Part shown: positions 32,892 through 39,707 of the stretch, piece by piece
Numbering within the stretch: the first letter of the stretch is position 1
How the letters are laid out: every line of letters starts with the position of its first letter
Source: Pandoraea sp.
GTDB lineage: Bacteria; Pseudomonadota; Gammaproteobacteria; Burkholderiales; Burkholderiaceae
Assembly (NCBI GenBank): GCA_031291335.1
Contig: JARLJF010000114.1
Location: 1 to 39,707, forward strand
Reading direction: 5' to 3'
Length of the DNA stretch: 39,707 nucleotides
The notes under the pieces: generated by a model
Seen by the model: only the letters and a program-made list of their open reading frames with translations
Databases searched by the model: none
Told to the model about the DNA's origin: nothing
Position numbers and translations under genes: made by a program

Positions 32892-34373
32892 TCAGTAGTT
32901 CTTCTGCTTTTCGTTCGTGAGCGCCAGCGTTCGGAAGAACGTGGCGCTCGGCGATATCTCGCGCGCGACGGTATGCGGCTCGGGTACGCCACGGGCGATG
33001 AAACGGCCACTGCCCGGTGCGGCGTCGAGGCGGCCGTCGCTCACGATGACGCGTCCCGCGCTGATAACGATCTCGGGCCAGCCCTTGACCGTGCGTCCTT
33101 CGTACGGTGTGTAGCCGACCTGATCGTGCAGCGCCGACGTCGTGAGCGTGACTTCGCGCTCGGGATTCCAGATCGCGATGTCGGCGTCTGCGCCCTCGGC
33201 GATGCATCCCTTGCGCGGGAACATGCCGTACATCTTTGCGTGGTTGGTCGCGCTCAATGCGACGAACTGCTGCAATGAGAGGCGTCCGCCGCCGACACCT
33301 TCGGAGAACAGCAGCGGCAGTCGGGCTTCGAGGCCGGGCATGCCGTTGGCCATCTGTTTGAAGGTCGTCTCGTCGCCAAACGGGATCTTTCCGCTTTCGT
33401 CGTAGCGATACGGCGCGTGGTCGGACGAGAGGGTTTGCAGCGTGCCGTTGGCAAGCCCTTCCCAAAGGCTTTCCTGCGCCTGCGCGTCGCGCAGCGGCGG
33501 GCTGCAACAGTACTTGGCGCCCTCGGTGCCGGGCAGGTCCATGTCGTCTTCGGTCAGCACGAGGTAGTGCGGGCACGTTTCGCCATACACTTGCGCGCCG
33601 ATCTTCCGGGCGGCCTGAATGGTCGACAGCGCTTCGACGGCGGACACGTGCACGATCATCACCGGCACGTCGAACAGACGCGACAGTTGGATGACGCGAT
33701 TCGTCGCTTCGGCTTCGGCCAGCGCGATGTGGCTCACGCCGTGGAACTTCGGCGCGGTGTAGCCGCGCTCGAGCAGACGCTGCGAGACCCAGCGAATGAC
33801 ATCGTTGTTCTCGGCGTGCACCATGACCAGCGCGCGCTCGCGGGCCGCGACGGCGAGCACGTCGAGCAACTGGTAGTCGTCGATCTTCAGTTGGTCGTAC
33901 GTCATGTAGACCTTGAACGACGTGATGCCGCTGCGGATCAGTTCGGGCAGATCGGTATGGAGCGTCTGCGGATCGGTTTCCGAGAGGATCAGGTGATAGC
34001 TGTAGTCGATGACGGACTTGCGCCGTGCCAGGTCGGCGTAATCGTCGGCAACCTTGCGCAGGGAGTTCCCGCGATGCTGCGCGGCGAAGGGGACGATCAT
34101 CGTCGTGCCACCGAAAGCCGCCGATACGCTGGCGGAATACCAGTCGTCGGCGCCCATCTTGCCCATGCCGGACAGTTGCTCGACGTGACAGTGCGTGTCG
34201 ATGCCGCCGGGCATCACGAGACGCCCCGTCGCATCGATGACTCTTGTTGCCGTGCCGATCAGGTTCGGGCCGATGGCCGCGATCTTGTCGTCCCTGATAC
34301 CGACGTCAGCCTGGCGCGTTTGCGTATCGTTGACGACGGTGCCGCCGCGAATGATGAGATCAAAGTCGTTCAT
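32892..34373 (-). CDS. hydA: D-hydantoinase / dihydropyrimidinase
   Basis: A 493-residue cyclic amidohydrolase that opens hydantoin or dihydropyrimidine rings to N-carbamoyl amino acids. The binuclear metal site is complete: His61 and His63 (GGIDTHCHVEQ), the carboxylated lysine Lys154 (GITSFKVYMTY), His186 (MVHAEN), His242 (IVHVSA) and Asp318 (LSSDHAPY). GETCPHYLVLTEDDM and the C-terminal KGWPEIVISAGRVIV fit the family. HCH replaces the more common HTH. Its start overlaps the racemase gene by 4 bases (ATGA), so it is translationally coupled. With the carbamoylase next to it the pathway hydantoin to N-carbamoyl-D-amino acid to D-amino acid is complete. Confidence 0.94.
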   Translation of the reverse strand: MNDFDLIIRGGTVVNDTQTRQADVGIRDDKIAAIGPNLIGTATRVIDATGRLVMPGGIDTHCHVEQLSGMGKMGADDWYSASVSAAFGGTTMIVPFAAQHRGNSLRKVADDYADLARRKSVIDYSYHLILSETDPQTLHTDLPELIRSGITSFKVYMTYDQLKIDDYQLLDVLAVAARERALVMVHAENNDVIRWVSQRLLERGYTAPKFHGVSHIALAEAEATNRVIQLSRLFDVPVMIVHVSAVEALSTIQAARKIGAQVYGETCPHYLVLTEDDMDLPGTEGAKYCCSPPLRDAQAQESLWEGLANGTLQTLSSDHAPYRYDESGKIPFGDETTFKQMANGMPGLEARLPLLFSEGVGGGRLSLQQFVALSATNHAKMYGMFPRKGCIAEGADADIAIWNPEREVTLTTSALHDQVGYTPYEGRTVKGWPEIVISAGRVIVSDGRLDAAPGSGRFIARGVPEPHTVAREISPSATFFRTLALTNEKQKNY

Positions 34374-35110
34374 TCTGAAAAGGTCTCACTGTTGAGTTGG
34401 GTCGCCTTCGACTGGCTCCACCATGCGATGCAAGCGTTCACCAGCAAATGAGTGGTGTCGAAGAGGGGCACGTGGAATGTGTCGCTGGTGAGGACCAGCG
34501 GGAGTTCCGTGCACCCGAGGATGATGCCTTGCGCACCGTCGTCGACCAGTTGCGCGGCGGCGCTGCGAAGCAGTGCGGTCGCGGTGACGAGATCGCCACC
34601 CTTGACGGCCGCGATGCCGGCTGTCACGCATTCGGTCTGGTGCCGCGCTGAGGGAACGATGACGTCCACACCGGCAGCGGACAGAACGTCTTGATAGATG
34701 CGCCCTGTGATCGTGGCGGACGTGGCCAGCAGGCCGACGCGCGTGAGTGCCGCCGGATGCGACGTGACAGCCGCGGACGTTGCACGCCCGATGTGCAGGA
34801 CCTCGAGGTTGGTGGCCGCAGCCAGACGCGAATGCCAGAGATGCGCGGTGTTGCAGGGAATGGCGACGGCGCCTGCGCCAGCCGCTTCGAGAATGCGCAA
34901 TCCGGACAGCAGGAACGGCCACGGGGCGTCGGACCCTGCGAGAAACGATTCGCTGCGATCAGGAATTTGCGGGACGCTGTGGACGAACACGGGCATGTGG
35001 TCCTGATCCCTTGCGGCCGGCGTGGTTTCGACGAGCTTGCGCATGAAGTCGGCGGTGGCGAGCGGCCCCATGCCGCCGAGCACGCCCAGTACGGGGGATT
35101 GCGCGCTCAT
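34370..35110 (-). CDS. Aspartate racemase-type amino-acid racemase
   Basis: A 246-residue PLP-independent racemase of the aspartate/glutamate racemase superfamily, RacX/YgeA-like. VLGVLGGMGPLATADFMRKLVETTPAARDQDHMPVFV is the signature N-terminus. The two catalytic thiols are Cys86 (AIPCNTAHLW) and Cys200 (ILGCTELPL). Start ATG 35110 overlaps the preceding racemase gene by 4 bases, and its stop overlaps the hydantoinase start by 4 bases. A dedicated amino-acid racemase beside D-specific hydantoinase and carbamoylase could return the D-amino acid product to the L-form for catabolism. Substrate not determined. Confidence 0.88.
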   Translation of the reverse strand: MSAQSPVLGVLGGMGPLATADFMRKLVETTPAARDQDHMPVFVHSVPQIPDRSESFLAGSDAPWPFLLSGLRILEAAGAGAVAIPCNTAHLWHSRLAAATNLEVLHIGRATSAAVTSHPAALTRVGLLATSATITGRIYQDVLSAAGVDVIVPSARHQTECVTAGIAAVKGGDLVTATALLRSAAAQLVDDGAQGIILGCTELPLVLTSDTFHVPLFDTTHLLVNACIAWWSQSKATQLNSETFSE

Positions 35111-35778
35111 CGCCGGGCTCCGGTGAGGACATTGGATGCCAGCGCGATAGCCGTCATGCATGGCTCGACGACGGGCATGCTCAAAGCGTCCTCAATGCGG
35201 GCGCGCAGTGCGGCCATGCCGGCGCATCCGAGCACGATGACGTCGGCGCCGTCTTGCTCGATGAGCGCGCGGGCGGTGTCGATGATGCGCGGCACGGCCA
35301 GCCGGTCGTCGCCTGATTCGGCGACCGTCAGATCGACGGCTCGCTCGCCAACGATCTTTTGTGCCAGTCCGTGGGCGCGATAGGCACGGAAATGCCGGGC
35401 GATGCTTCCGGTCGTGATCGCGACGACGCCGATGCGTTCGCCGAGCGCGGTCGCCGCGCCCAGTGCCGCTTGCCCGATACCGATGACCGGCTTTCGGGTG
35501 ACTTCACGCGCGGCAGCCAGACCGGGATCGCTATAACAGGCGAGAACGAAGGCGTCCGCGGCGTCGGCGCTTTGGAGGTTGCGTTCGATGGCGTCGGCGA
35601 CGAGGACTGCGGCGCGATCGGCGTCGCGCTGTGTGGCGATGCCCGGCGGCGCGTCGGTGAGCGTCGCATAGGCAAGACGCACGGGCGCGTCACGAAACTG
35701 AACGCTCGCTGTCTCGGCGATGCTCGCCGTCACTTGGGTGAGCGAGTTAGGGTTAAGAACAAGAATGGTGGGTTGCAT
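35107..35778 (-). CDS. Hydantoin racemase / Asp-Glu racemase family (HyuE/Dcg1-like)
   Basis: A 223-residue racemase-fold protein resembling hydantoin racemases and DCG1. ILVLNPNSLTQVTASIAETA is the usual N-terminus, and the catalytic cysteines are Cys81 (VLACYSDPGL) and Cys185 (VLGCAGMAAL), with VIGIGQAALGAA between. It would interconvert D- and L-5-substituted hydantoins so that the D-specific hydantoinase can use both. It is the first gene of the minus-strand hydantoin operon, divergent from the LysR gene at 35949, and overlaps the next racemase by 4 bases. Confidence 0.87.
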   Translation of the reverse strand: MQPTILVLNPNSLTQVTASIAETASVQFRDAPVRLAYATLTDAPPGIATQRDADRAAVLVADAIERNLQSADAADAFVLACYSDPGLAAAREVTRKPVIGIGQAALGAATALGERIGVVAITTGSIARHFRAYRAHGLAQKIVGERAVDLTVAESGDDRLAVPRIIDTARALIEQDGADVIVLGCAGMAALRARIEDALSMPVVEPCMTAIALASNVLTGARR

Positions 35779-35856
35779 GCACGGACCCGTTACACGGCAA
35801 AGATGACGGATTCACGATAGCAACCGCAGCGACGACGGGTCTAATAGAACGATTTT

Positions 35857-35886
35857 CGAACCTTATAGACTCAATGCATGGGTTCG
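35857..35886. promoter_or_regulatory. Candidate dyad in hydantoin operon/LysR intergenic region
   Basis: CGAACC (35857-35862) and GGTTCG (35881-35886) are perfect inverted arms 18 bases apart, midway in the 170-bp divergent gap. A second pair, TGCACC (35915-35920) and GGTGCA (35940-35945), lies close to the LysR start. Either could be LysR contact sites. The spacing is longer than usual. Confidence 0.3.
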
Positions 35887-35948
35887 CACCAACGGAGTGC
35901 CTGAGGTAAGCTTTTGCACCATTAACACCCTATTGGACAGGTGCAGAC

Positions 35949-36890
35949 GTGGTATCCAACGCCCCCATACAGCGCCCGATGGCGATGAGCCTTCGCCAGA
36001 TCGAGACGTTTCGCGCGATCATGATCACCGGCTCGATCACCGAAGCGGCGAAGATGCTTTTCATCACGCAACCGTCGGCCAGCCGCATTCTTGCCGCGGC
36101 AGAGAGCCGCGTGGGATTTCCGTTGTTCGAGCGTTCGAAAGGGCGGCTCTTCCCGACCCCCGAGGCAAGACGCATCTACGACGAAGTGGAAACGGCATAC
36201 GCCGGTGTGCAGCGTGTGGACGATCTGGTGCGCGCGATCATCGAGGGCAAGAGCGGAAAGCTCAATATCGTGTGCAGCCCGAGCCTGGGGGCGGAGCTGG
36301 TGCCGCGCGCGATTGCGCTATTCAATCAGCGATACCCGGATCTTCAGATTCATTTCGAACCGTTGACGCACAACAATCTGATCCCGCGCGTTCTGCTGGG
36401 AAAGGATTATCTCGGCGTGTCGATGTTCGCGGTGAATTCGAACAATCTGAAGATGGAAGCGCTGGTGGACGGTCCGATGATGTGCATCAGCCCGCCGGGG
36501 TGGCTGGCGCCGGGCGGCATTGTGAAGGTCGACGATTTGCCGTCGCATCCGTGGATCGACTACGGGCATGACACTCCGTTGGGCGCGATCGTTGGCGACA
36601 TTTTCGGCAAGCATCGACGACCGTCGCCGATTGTGGAGGTGCGCTCGGCGGTCAGTGCGAGGGTACTGGTGAAGGAGCGCGTTGGCGTTGCGATTGTCGA
36701 TCCGTTCTGCATCGACATGTCGACGTTTCAGCGCATCGACGTCCACGAGATCCGCCCGGCGAGAAAGCTGCGGGTGCACGCGGTGTACTCGCAGGCGGAG
36801 CCGCTATCGCATGCGGGGCGGGCGTTTATCAGAACGCTGCAATCGATACTTGAGGATCACCTGAGTGCGATCGATGCGTTGCGCAGGTGA
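35949..36890 (+). CDS. LysR-family regulator, divergent from hydantoin operon
   Basis: A 313-residue LysR protein. The helix-turn-helix is SLRQIETFRAIMITGSITEAAKMLFITQPSASRILAAAESRVGFPLFERSKGRLFPTPEA, and the effector domain begins KLNIVCSPSLGAELVPRAIALF. The start is uncertain: GTG 35949 gives the full frame, while ATG 35979 or 35985 (MSLRQIETF) fits the typical LysR N-terminus better, and neither has a strong ribosome site. It faces the racemase-hydantoinase-carbamoylase operon and is its probable regulator. A perfect 20-bp palindrome begins 4 bases after its stop codon. Confidence 0.88.
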   Translation: MVSNAPIQRPMAMSLRQIETFRAIMITGSITEAAKMLFITQPSASRILAAAESRVGFPLFERSKGRLFPTPEARRIYDEVETAYAGVQRVDDLVRAIIEGKSGKLNIVCSPSLGAELVPRAIALFNQRYPDLQIHFEPLTHNNLIPRVLLGKDYLGVSMFAVNSNNLKMEALVDGPMMCISPPGWLAPGGIVKVDDLPSHPWIDYGHDTPLGAIVGDIFGKHRRPSPIVEVRSAVSARVLVKERVGVAIVDPFCIDMSTFQRIDVHEIRPARKLRVHAVYSQAEPLSHAGRAFIRTLQSILEDHLSAIDALRR

Positions 36891-36894
36891 TGAA

Positions 36895-36914
36895 TTAAGA
36901 TAGCGCTATCTTAA
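36895..36914. promoter_or_regulatory. Perfect 20-bp palindrome upstream of metR
   Basis: TTAAGATAGCGCTATCTTAA is exactly self-complementary. It lies between the LysR stop (36890) and the MetR-type start (36941). No T-run follows on either strand, so a simple intrinsic terminator is unlikely; an operator for a dimeric repressor over the metR promoter fits better. Confidence 0.5.
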
Positions 36915-36921
36915 CGAAATA

Positions 36922-36934
36922 TGAATTCTGCTCA
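36922..36934. promoter_or_regulatory. MetR-box-like site before metR
   Basis: TGAA-TTCTG-CTCA matches the enteric MetR consensus TGAA-N5-TTCA at seven of eight fixed positions. It ends 6 bases before the metR start, a place suited to autoregulation. Confidence 0.45.
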
Positions 36935-36940
36935 TTTATC

Positions 36941-37831
36941 ATGCTTGATCGTATCCATTTGTCCATCGTGCAGGAGGTGGAAAAGCAAGGTTCGCTGACC
37001 GCAGCCGCAGGCGTTCTGCATGTGACGCAGTCGGCGTTAAGCCACAGCATGAAAAAGCTCGAGCAGCAGTTGGGCACCGACATCTGGCTGCGCGAAGGCC
37101 GCAGCCTGCGCCTGACTCAGGCCGGGCAATACCTGTTGGCGGTGGCCAACCGGGTGCTGCCACAGTTGAGTTTGGCCGAAGAACGTTTGCGGCAGTTCGC
37201 GCAGGGTGAGCGGGGCACGCTGCGCATTGGCATGGAATGTCACCCTTGCTACCAGTGGCTATTGAAAGTCGTGTCGCCCTATTTGGCCGCGTGGCCGGAT
37301 GTGGACGTCGACGTCAAACAAAAATTCCAGTTTGGTGGCATCGGCGCGCTGTTCGGTTACGAGATCGACCTGCTGGTCACGCCCGATCCGCTGGACAAGC
37401 CAGGCCTTGTCTTCGAACCGGTGTTCGACTACGAGCAAGTCCTGGTCGTTGCCGGCACCCACAAGCTGGCCAACGAGGAATACATCAAGCCCAAGCAACT
37501 GGCCAATGAGGTACTGGTGACCTACCCGGTGCCGGTCGACCGCCTGGATATCTACAGCATGTTCCTCGCGCCGGCCGGAATCACGCCCAAGCGCCATAAG
37601 GCGATCGAGACCACCGACATCATGCTGCAGATGGTCGCCAGCGGCCGGGGCGTGGCTGCGTTGCCACGCTGGCTGGTACTGGAGTACGCGGACACGATGG
37701 ATGTGGTGCCAGTCCGGCTAGGCAAGAACGGCATTGCCAAACACATCTTTCTGGGGGCTCGCCAGGCGGATATGGATATCGATTACCTGCGTGCATTTGT
37801 CGAGCAAGCGAAAAGGGCTGCCGTGGTCTGA
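36941..37831 (+). CDS. metR: MetR-type LysR regulator of methionine synthesis
   Basis: A 296-residue LysR protein whose sequence matches MetR, the homocysteine-responsive activator of methionine synthase genes. LHVTQSALSHSMKKLEQQLGTDIWLREGRSLRLTQAGQYLL is close to the MetR helix-turn-helix, and GTLRIGMECHPCYQWLLKVVSPYLAAWPDVDVDV is the MetR effector-domain hallmark. No Shine-Dalgarno sequence is evident before ATG 36941, so translation may be weak, leaderless or dependent on the upstream structure. Codon use and phrasing are slightly different from the neighbours. The presence of mesX 1 kb downstream supports a methionine role. metE is not in the window. Confidence 0.88.
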   Translation: MLDRIHLSIVQEVEKQGSLTAAAGVLHVTQSALSHSMKKLEQQLGTDIWLREGRSLRLTQAGQYLLAVANRVLPQLSLAEERLRQFAQGERGTLRIGMECHPCYQWLLKVVSPYLAAWPDVDVDVKQKFQFGGIGALFGYEIDLLVTPDPLDKPGLVFEPVFDYEQVLVVAGTHKLANEEYIKPKQLANEVLVTYPVPVDRLDIYSMFLAPAGITPKRHKAIETTDIMLQMVASGRGVAALPRWLVLEYADTMDVVPVRLGKNGIAKHIFLGARQADMDIDYLRAFVEQAKRAAVV

Positions 37832-37853
37832 TGCATTGTGGCATCGGGCTCCA

Positions 37854-37866
37854 TGAGTGCAGCTCA
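37854..37866. promoter_or_regulatory. MetR-box-like site upstream of queH
   Basis: TGAG-TGCAG-CTCA is a perfectly symmetric relative of the MetR consensus (TGAA-N5-TTCA), extended by A and T to ATGAGTGCAGCTCAT. Its centre lies about 65 bp before the start expected from the promoter at 37889-37918, the classic LysR activation distance. Confidence 0.45.
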
Positions 37867-37888
37867 TAGGAGCATGAGAACTTATCCA

Positions 37889-37918
37889 TTTTCATGTCTC
37901 CCGGTCGGACACCATAAT
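37889..37918 (+). promoter_or_regulatory. Predicted sigma-70 promoter for queH (and perhaps mesX)
   Basis: TTTTCA (37889-37894), an 18-base spacer and CATAAT (37913-37918) form a reasonable promoter. It gives a start near 37925 and a leader of about 43 bases before queH. Confidence 0.45.
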
Positions 37919-37967
37919 TCGAGGCTCCTAGTCCGGCGAACGCGGGCGTAATTCATGGAGATTTCTC

Positions 37968-38645
37968 GTGGCGTCCGCCATCGAACGCAAGCCATTGGCG
38001 TTACCAGGCGGGCACAAGAAAGTGCTATTGCACTCGTGCTGCGCGCCTTGCTCGGGTGAAGTGATGGAAGCGATGCAGGCCTCCGGCATCGACTTCACGA
38101 TCTTCTTCTACAACCCGAACATCCATCCGCTCAAGGAATACGAACTTCGCAAGACCGAGAACATCCGGTTTGCCGAGACGTTCGGGATTCCGTTCGTCGA
38201 CGCCGATTACGACCGCGATAACTGGTTCGAGCGTGCCAAGGGCATGGAGAACGAGCCGGAGCGCGGTGTGCGCTGCACGATGTGCTTCGACATGCGCTTC
38301 GAGCGCACCGCGCTGTACGCGCACGAGCACGGCTTCCCGGTCATCACCAGTTCGCTGGGCATCTCCCGTTGGAAGAACATGCAGCAGATCAACGATTGCG
38401 GCGTGCGGGCGTCGTCGCATTATCCCGAGATGCTGTACTGGGAATACAACTGGCGCAAAGGCGGCGGGTCGGCTCGCATGATCGAGATCAGCAAGCGCGA
38501 GAACTTCTATCAGCAGGAGTATTGCGGCTGCGTCTACTCGCTGCGCGATACCAATCGTCATCGCGCGGAAAGCGGGCGTGAGCGTATCCAGCTCGGCGTG
38601 AAGTTCTACGGCGACGCCGACTCCGACTCCGCAACGGAATTCTGA
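37968..38645 (+). CDS. queH: Epoxyqueuosine reductase QueH
   Basis: A 225-residue QueH (formerly DUF208) protein, which reduces epoxyqueuosine to queuosine in tRNA, the last step of queuosine synthesis. It needs an iron-sulfur centre. The conserved cysteines are visible: Cys24, Cys25 and Cys28 in [13 protein letters not shown], Cys103 and Cys106 in [10 protein letters not shown], and Cys186 and Cys188 in [35 protein letters not shown] and [15 protein letters not shown] are also hallmarks. GTG 37968 is chosen with GGAG 7 bases upstream; no in-frame ATG fits. It sits between metR and mesX on the same strand, an unusual place. Confidence 0.94.
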   Translation: MASAIERKPLALPGGHKKVLLHSCCAPCSGEVMEAMQASGIDFTIFFYNPNIHPLKEYELRKTENIRFAETFGIPFVDADYDRDNWFERAKGMENEPERGVRCTMCFDMRFERTALYAHEHGFPVITSSLGISRWKNMQQINDCGVRASSHYPEMLYWEYNWRKGGGSARMIEISKRENFYQQEYCGCVYSLRDTNRHRAESGRERIQLGVKFYGDADSDSATEF

Positions 38646-38646
38646 G

Positions 38647-38664
38647 CTGGGCATCTTTGCCCAG
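38647..38664 (+). terminator. Short hairpin after queH, weak terminator
   Basis: CTGGGCA and TGCCCAG form a 7-bp stem with loop TCTT, 1 base after the queH stop. No T-run follows (ATAAACACC), so it may only slow transcription and allow read-through toward mesX. Confidence 0.35.
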
Positions 38665-38676
38665 ATAAACACCTCA

Positions 38677-38714
38677 CTCGGACGACACTCTGGTCGCACT
38701 GCGCACCGTCCGAG
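38677..38714. repeat. Inverted repeat CTCGGACG-N22-CGTCCGAG
   Basis: Perfect 8-bp arms at 38677-38684 and 38707-38714 lie between queH and mesX. They could form a leader structure or be part of a decayed mobile element; see the finding on the adjacent transposase-like reading frame. Confidence 0.4.
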
Positions 38715-38805
38715 GCGTGCCCAAGATCGCCACAGCGCAGGTCCTTGGTGCTGAAGAGTCAGGAAAAAATCAGGTTTATCTTGGAAATTAGGGCGTCAGA
38801 TCACA

Positions 38806-39707
38806 ATGAGTAAAGATTTCACATTTTCTATTAAGAGCACTTGTTTCGATGAAGACTATCACCCGTCGGACAATACGCGCATCACGACCAACTTTGCCAA
38901 CTTGGCTAGAGGAAGCAGTCGTCAGGAGAACCTGCGCAACACCTTCAGGATGATCGACAATCGTTTCAATGCCTTGGCACATTGGGATAACCCTAAAGGC
39001 GATCGTTATGCCGTCAATCTCGAAATCATTTCCGTCGAGATGAATATTGATGGCGAAAGCAGTGGCAGCGCTCTCCCTCTGATTGAGATATTGAAAACGA
39101 ATATCGTTGATCGAAAGACTGACGAGCGCATTGAGGGCATTGCGGGGAACAATTTCTCCTCCTACGTGCGTGATTATGACTTTAGTGTGTTGCTGCTGGA
39201 GCACAACAAGAATCAGCCACAATTCAGTGCCCCCGATAATTTTGGGGATCTGCACGGGAAGCTGTTCAAGTGCTTTGTGAATTCAAGCGCTTACAAGGGG
39301 AATTTCAAAAAGCCTCCCGTTATATGTTTGAGTGTTTCGAGCAGCAGAACCTATCATCGGACTGCCAATCGACATCCTGTATTGGGTGTTGAGTATCAGC
39401 AAGACGAATATTCTTTGACCGACGAGTATTTCAAGAAAATGGGGTTGAGGGTTCGCTATTTCATGCCTCCGAATAGTGTTGCACCTTTGGCTTTTTATTT
39501 TGCCGGCGATTTGCTTGGTGATTACAGCAATCTTGAGCTTGTAGGCACCATCAGCACGATGGATACCTTCCAAAAAATTTACCGGCCTGAAATTTACAAT
39601 GCGAATTCCGCGGCCGGGGAATCCTATCAGCCAAGTTTGAAGCATCAGGATTATTCGTTAACTCGAATTGTTTATGATCGAGAAGAGCGTAGCCGACTGG
39701 CTATTGA
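38806..39707 (+). CDS. mesX: MesX (DUF1852), partner of methionine synthase MesD; C-terminus cut by window edge
   Basis: From ATG 38806 the frame stays open for 300 codons to the right edge and reads as a DUF1852 protein. It starts MSKDFTFSIKSTCFDEDYHPSD, then ITTNFANLARGSSRQENLRNTF, NRFNALAHWDNPKGDRYAV, GNNFSSYVRDYDFSVLLLEHN, ICLSVSSSRTYHRTANRHP and YRPEIYNANSAAGESYQPSLKHQDYSLTRIVYDREERS. From recalled literature, DUF1852 (MesX) is needed by MesD, a methionine synthase related to the MetE core that does not use methyl-folate and needs oxygen. mesD should follow beyond the edge. About 25 residues are missing from the usual length. The gene is visibly more AT-rich than its neighbours. The ribosome site is weak (TTAGGG about 14 bases upstream). 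Confidence 0.9.
   Translation, partial: MSKDFTFSIKSTCFDEDYHPSDNTRITTNFANLARGSSRQENLRNTFRMIDNRFNALAHWDNPKGDRYAVNLEIISVEMNIDGESSGSALPLIEILKTNIVDRKTDERIEGIAGNNFSSYVRDYDFSVLLLEHNKNQPQFSAPDNFGDLHGKLFKCFVNSSAYKGNFKKPPVICLSVSSSRTYHRTANRHPVLGVEYQQDEYSLTDEYFKKMGLRVRYFMPPNSVAPLAFYFAGDLLGDYSNLELVGTISTMDTFQKIYRPEIYNANSAAGESYQPSLKHQDYSLTRIVYDREERSRLAI

Noticed and set aside
31900..33576. 558-codon minus-strand frame extending the carbamoylase upstream
   Set aside because: The upstream part runs out of frame through the hydantoinase gene; MSKSRKLGLAVAQMGP at 32847 is the family N-terminus.
38665..38805. SAM or cobalamin riboswitch before mesX
   Set aside because: Considered because of the methionine link, but the region is short and I see none of the conserved core elements, only one simple inverted repeat.

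Overview
The window looks like a chromosomal accessory and metabolic stretch from a high-GC betaproteobacterium of the Burkholderiaceae, possibly Pandoraea. That placement is an inference from GC-rich coding and the mix of gene families (tandem DUF1254/DUF1214 proteins, ActP/DUF485, DUF3100, hydantoinase, MesX, many LysR regulators). I see no rRNA, tRNA, CRISPR array, phage or intact mobile element. It holds 38 genes: 36 complete, and one cut by each edge.

Layout. 1-703: N-terminal part of an exported serine hydrolase (minus strand). 704-1168: AT-rich divergent control region. 1169-4198: two tandem exported DUF1254/DUF1214 proteins. 4335-6897: a LysR regulator divergent from mmsA, with a dyad between them and a hairpin after mmsA. 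7217-10809: DUF485 protein, ActP symporter, cytochrome b561 and an NMO/FabK-like flavoenzyme, probably one operon. 10833-12521: a LysR regulator divergent from a MOSC protein. 12584-13864: an exported MORN-repeat protein. 13975-17522: a minus-strand operon of M14-type deacylase, DUF3100 membrane protein and low-specificity threonine aldolase, divergent from a LysR gene (17653-18597).

18643-27451: a GntR/FCD regulator faces a nine-gene operon. It encodes an ABC importer (binding protein, ATPase, permease), a small cupin, an Ldh_2-type dehydrogenase, a RidA-like protein, an FAH-family enzyme, a type I extradiol dioxygenase with a complete H-H-E site, and an ACMSD-like amidohydrolase. This reads as uptake plus meta-cleavage of an unidentified, possibly amino- or carboxy-substituted, aromatic. 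27453-29893: a DHA2-type MFS exporter divergent from a LysR regulator.

29950-35778: a minus-strand hydantoin cluster. It encodes a hydantoin-racemase-type enzyme, an aspartate-racemase-type enzyme, a D-hydantoinase and an N-carbamoyl-D-amino-acid hydrolase, then an MFS transporter, a terminator and a flavin-reductase-like protein; a LysR gene is divergent (35949-36890). 36895-39707: a methionine-linked segment with a MetR-type regulator, queH, and the start of mesX (DUF1852), the partner of the folate-independent methionine synthase MesD. MetR-box-like sites lie before metR and before queH. The composition of mesX is visibly more AT-rich than the rest.

Overall the window is a row of regulator-plus-operon cassettes for import and breakdown of unusual carbon and nitrogen compounds. 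Six LysR genes and one GntR gene occur in under 40 kb.
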